Shown piece after piece: positions 5,773 through 7,230 of a stretch of DNA of 7,230 nucleotides; the stretch's first letter is position 1, and each line of letters begins with the position of its first letter. Location of the stretch: the NCBI GenBank assembly GCA_021737525.1, contig JAIPDU010000080.1:1-7230 (forward strand), given 5' to 3'. Position numbers and translations under genes: made by a program. The notes below the pieces were generated by a model. That model was given only the letters and a program-made list of their open reading frames with translations, was not told the DNA's origin and searched no databases. This DNA comes from Desulfohalobiaceae bacterium (GTDB taxonomy: Bacteria; Desulfobacterota; Desulfovibrionia; Desulfovibrionales; Desulfothermaceae).

Positions 5773-6462
5773 ATGTCGGAGAATCGGGAGAATAAGGACA
5801 AGGGACTGGACCAATCTGGGCAGGGGGCTCAGGGGAAGGCCATTCAAGGGGTGATTTTCGATTGCGATGGCGTGCTCATCGACTCCAGGCAGGCCAATAT
5901 CCGGTTCTATAACCTCATCCTGCAGGAGCTGGGCATGCCGGGGATGGATCCGGAGGACGAGGAATACGTCCACAGCCAAACGGTTACCGAATCCATCCGG
6001 CGCATCGTTCCCCAATCGGAGCTGGAGCGAGCCTTCCAGGCGGCGAAGCGGATTTCCTACAGCACTGTCCTGCCCTGGATCACGCCGCAGGCCGGCCTTA
6101 TCCAGGGGCTGGAGCGGTTGTGCGCAAGGGGTGTGCCCTGTGCGATCAACACGAACAGGACGAACACCATGGGGCTCATCCTGGACATGTTCGGGCTGCA
6201 CTCCTATTTCGAGCAGGTGGTGACCGCCGCTACAGTGCGCCATCCCAAGCCGCATCCGGAGAGCATCTACTGGATCCTCGCCGAATGGGGTTTGTCTCCG
6301 GAAAATGTGGTGTTTATAGGTGATACGGAAGTGGATCGCCGCACTGCGGCTGCGGCCGGCGTGGCCTTCTGGGCCTTCCGGAACGAGTCTCTGAACGCCA
6401 GGCGTCATATCCGGGATCACCGCCAGGTGGGCGAGGCTGTTGAAGTGAGCTATTGCAAGTGA
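5773..6462 (+). CDS. HAD-superfamily hydrolase, phosphoglycolate-phosphatase-like
   Basis: This is a predicted cytoplasmic phosphatase using an aspartyl-phosphate intermediate and Mg2+. The 229-residue product carries all four HAD motifs. Motif I is FDCDGVLIDS (29-38; nucleophile D30, acid/base D32). Motif II is AINTNRT (124-130; T127). The motif III lysine is K159 in RHPKPHPES, and motif IV is FIGDTEVDRRTAAAAGV (181-197; D184 and D188). The helical insert between motif I and motif II (about 40-105) fits a C1 cap, as in the Gph/PpaX/PgmB branch. Substrate cannot be read from sequence. The start at 5773 follows an AGGAAAGG-like ribosome binding site and gives a 24-26 residue charged, Gly/Gln-rich leader before the core, longer than usual; a GTG at 5851 would remove it but lacks a good ribosome binding site. 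It begins one base after the preceding stop. Confidence 0.85.
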   Translation: MSENRENKDKGLDQSGQGAQGKAIQGVIFDCDGVLIDSRQANIRFYNLILQELGMPGMDPEDEEYVHSQTVTESIRRIVPQSELERAFQAAKRISYSTVLPWITPQAGLIQGLERLCARGVPCAINTNRTNTMGLILDMFGLHSYFEQVVTAATVRHPKPHPESIYWILAEWGLSPENVVFIGDTEVDRRTAAAAGVAFWAFRNESLNARRHIRDHRQVGEAVEVSYCK

Positions 6463-6513
6463 TTGCTGGACTCCGGAGTTGAACGAACATGAAAAGTACG
6501 GGAGAAAAGGGCG

Positions 6514-6813
6514 ATGGATTTTTTGTTGGTCATTTTTCAGCCATTGGTAACCATAATAACGACGCTTCTAAGACTTTATTTTTATGTAGTCATTGTGTCG
6601 GCTATTCTTTCCTGGGTGAGTCCTGATCCGTTCAATCCTATCGTACGGGTCATCCGCAACCTGACCGAGCCCGTTTTTCACAAGGTTCGCCAATGGATCC
6701 CCTTCGCCAACATAGGGGGGATCGATCTCTCCCCCATCGCGGTTCTTTTGGGAATCGAGTTCCTGCGCATGTTTTTAGCCCAGGGAATGCAGTGGTTGAG
6801 ATTTCAGATGTAG
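6514..6813 (+). CDS. YggT-family integral membrane protein
   Basis: The 99-residue product has two hydrophobic segments, at about 4-34 and 70-92. Between them is the family signature SWVSPDPFNPIVRVIRNLTEPVF (33-55), a loop with arginines, then IGGIDLSPI (67-75). YggT proteins are inner-membrane proteins of poorly defined role. They are often encoded near proC/yggS, DivIVA-type or DUF167 genes, and some members are linked to cell shape or osmotic protection. The start at 6514 has GGGAG and AAGG upstream with usable spacing. The first 87 nt are only about one-third G+C by my hand count (codons such as TTT, TTA, ATA and TTG), unlike the GC-rich neighbours. It lies 51 nt after the HAD gene and 68 nt before the DUF167 gene, so probably in the same transcript. 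Confidence 0.9.
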   Translation: MDFLLVIFQPLVTIITTLLRLYFYVVIVSAILSWVSPDPFNPIVRVIRNLTEPVFHKVRQWIPFANIGGIDLSPIAVLLGIEFLRMFLAQGMQWLRFQM

Positions 6814-6855
6814 TGTTGCCCTTTTGAGAGACTTCATTGCGTTAATCTTGATCTG

Positions 6856-6873
6856 TTCGGTGACCACACCGGA
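6856..6873 (+). promoter_or_regulatory. Hairpin that covers the ribosome binding site of the DUF167 gene
   Basis: CGGTG (6858-6862) pairs with CACCG (6867-6871) around the loop ACCA. A U-G and a U-A pair extend the stem to 6856-6873. The 3' arm contains GGA of the GGAG (6871-6874) that lies 7 nt before the ATG at 6882. Folding would therefore hide the ribosome binding site and could reduce or condition translation. The structure is short and no regulator is evident. Confidence 0.35.
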
Positions 6874-6881
6874 GTGCTTGG

Positions 6882-7190
6882 ATGATAGCGATCATGTCCC
6901 GACCCGATTACGTAACCCAGGTTGAGGACGGCCAGTTCCGGCTGAGCCTCTGGGTTCAGCCGGGAGCCAAGAAAAGCGGCTTCTGCGGCCTCCATCAGGG
7001 CCGCCTCAAGCTCAAGGTCCAGGCCCCGCCCTCCGAGGGCAGGGCGAACAAGGAGGTCGTCGACTTTCTGGCTCGGTATTTGGGGATCAAACGATCCCGG
7101 GTCCGGTTGGAGAGTGGACAAAAGACCCGGAAGAAGAGTATACTCCTAACCGTTGAGAATGAGCCGGATTGGGCGGATATGGCCCGTTAA
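6882..7190 (+). CDS. DUF167 (YggU) family protein
   Basis: This is a small cytoplasmic protein of the DUF167/YggU family, whose biochemical role is not established. The 102-residue product shows the family pattern: LWVQPGAKKSG (23-33), GRLKLKVQAPPSEGRANKEV (40-59), an LARYLGIKRSRVRL helix-strand segment (63-76) and SGQKTRKKSILL (78-89). Length is normal for the family. The start at 6882 is chosen because GGAG (6871-6874) is 7 nt upstream; the second ATG at 6894 would be too far from it. It follows yggT, a frequent neighbour of this family. Confidence 0.9.
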   Translation: MIAIMSRPDYVTQVEDGQFRLSLWVQPGAKKSGFCGLHQGRLKLKVQAPPSEGRANKEVVDFLARYLGIKRSRVRLESGQKTRKKSILLTVENEPDWADMAR

Positions 7191-7208
7191 GAATCCATAG
7201 ACAAGAGG

Positions 7209-7230
7209 AAGGAGGGAACGGATATGGAGC
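7209..7230 (+). CDS. Start of a further gene, truncated by the window edge
   Basis: AAGGAGG (7209-7215) is a near-perfect ribosome binding site 8 nt before an ATG at 7224, 33 nt after the DUF167 stop. Only ATGGAGC is visible, so Met-Glu is all that can be read. A DivIVA-like gene is common near yggT/yggU, but nothing here can confirm that. The coding part begins at 7224. Confidence 0.55.

Noticed and set aside
4572..5805. Similar charged strings at the TatA C-terminus and the HAD N-terminus
   Set aside because: Both are low-complexity Glu/Lys/Asn/Ser stretches on opposite strands; composition explains the resemblance.
5701..6420. 239-residue minus-strand open frame opposite the HAD gene
   Set aside because: All four HAD motifs are on the plus strand, and the antisense product has no recognisable features.
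6470..6479. Ten-base perfect palindrome ACTCCGGAGT between the HAD and yggT genes
   Set aside because: Too short to fold as a useful hairpin, with no T-run or promoter next to it; possibly chance.

Overview
This 7.2 kb window looks like ordinary chromosomal backbone of a moderately GC-rich Gram-negative bacterium. A deltaproteobacterium of the Desulfovibrionales type is my best guess. That placement is inferred from the rsmD-coaD-miaA order, a stand-alone tatA, closely packed genes and two exported proteins of LPP20-like character. No marker gene in the window proves it. I see no mobile element, CRISPR array, tRNA or rRNA gene.

Layout: Positions 1-476 hold no complete gene. They contain possible remnants of a gene lying to the left, several stem-loops and a weak promoter candidate. 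A tight plus-strand operon follows at 477-4352: rsmD (16S rRNA guanine-N2 methyltransferase), coaD (phosphopantetheine adenylyltransferase), miaA (tRNA dimethylallyltransferase), an exported protein with an LPP20/FlgP-like region, and a second exported or membrane-anchored protein of unknown function. The first four genes overlap end to start, by 55, 1 and 31 nt, and only 9 nt separate the last two. Housekeeping RNA and cofactor genes are therefore probably co-transcribed with an uncharacterised envelope pair.

A convergent intergenic region (4353-4571) with a bulged hairpin separates this operon from tatA, which is read leftwards (4572-4805). A 150 bp divergent region with two short dyads leads into a second plus-strand group: an unrecognised 271-residue cytoplasmic protein (4956-5771), a HAD-family phosphatase (5773-6462), a YggT membrane protein (6514-6813) and a DUF167/YggU protein (6882-7190). 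The first seven bases of a further gene with a strong ribosome binding site end the window.

Functionally this is a mixture of translation maintenance (RsmD, MiaA), coenzyme A synthesis (CoaD), protein export (TatA) and envelope or division-associated small proteins (YggT, YggU). The least understood parts are the two exported proteins after miaA and the 271-residue protein at 4956. Nothing here proves a new system; those three genes are the best candidates for new biology.
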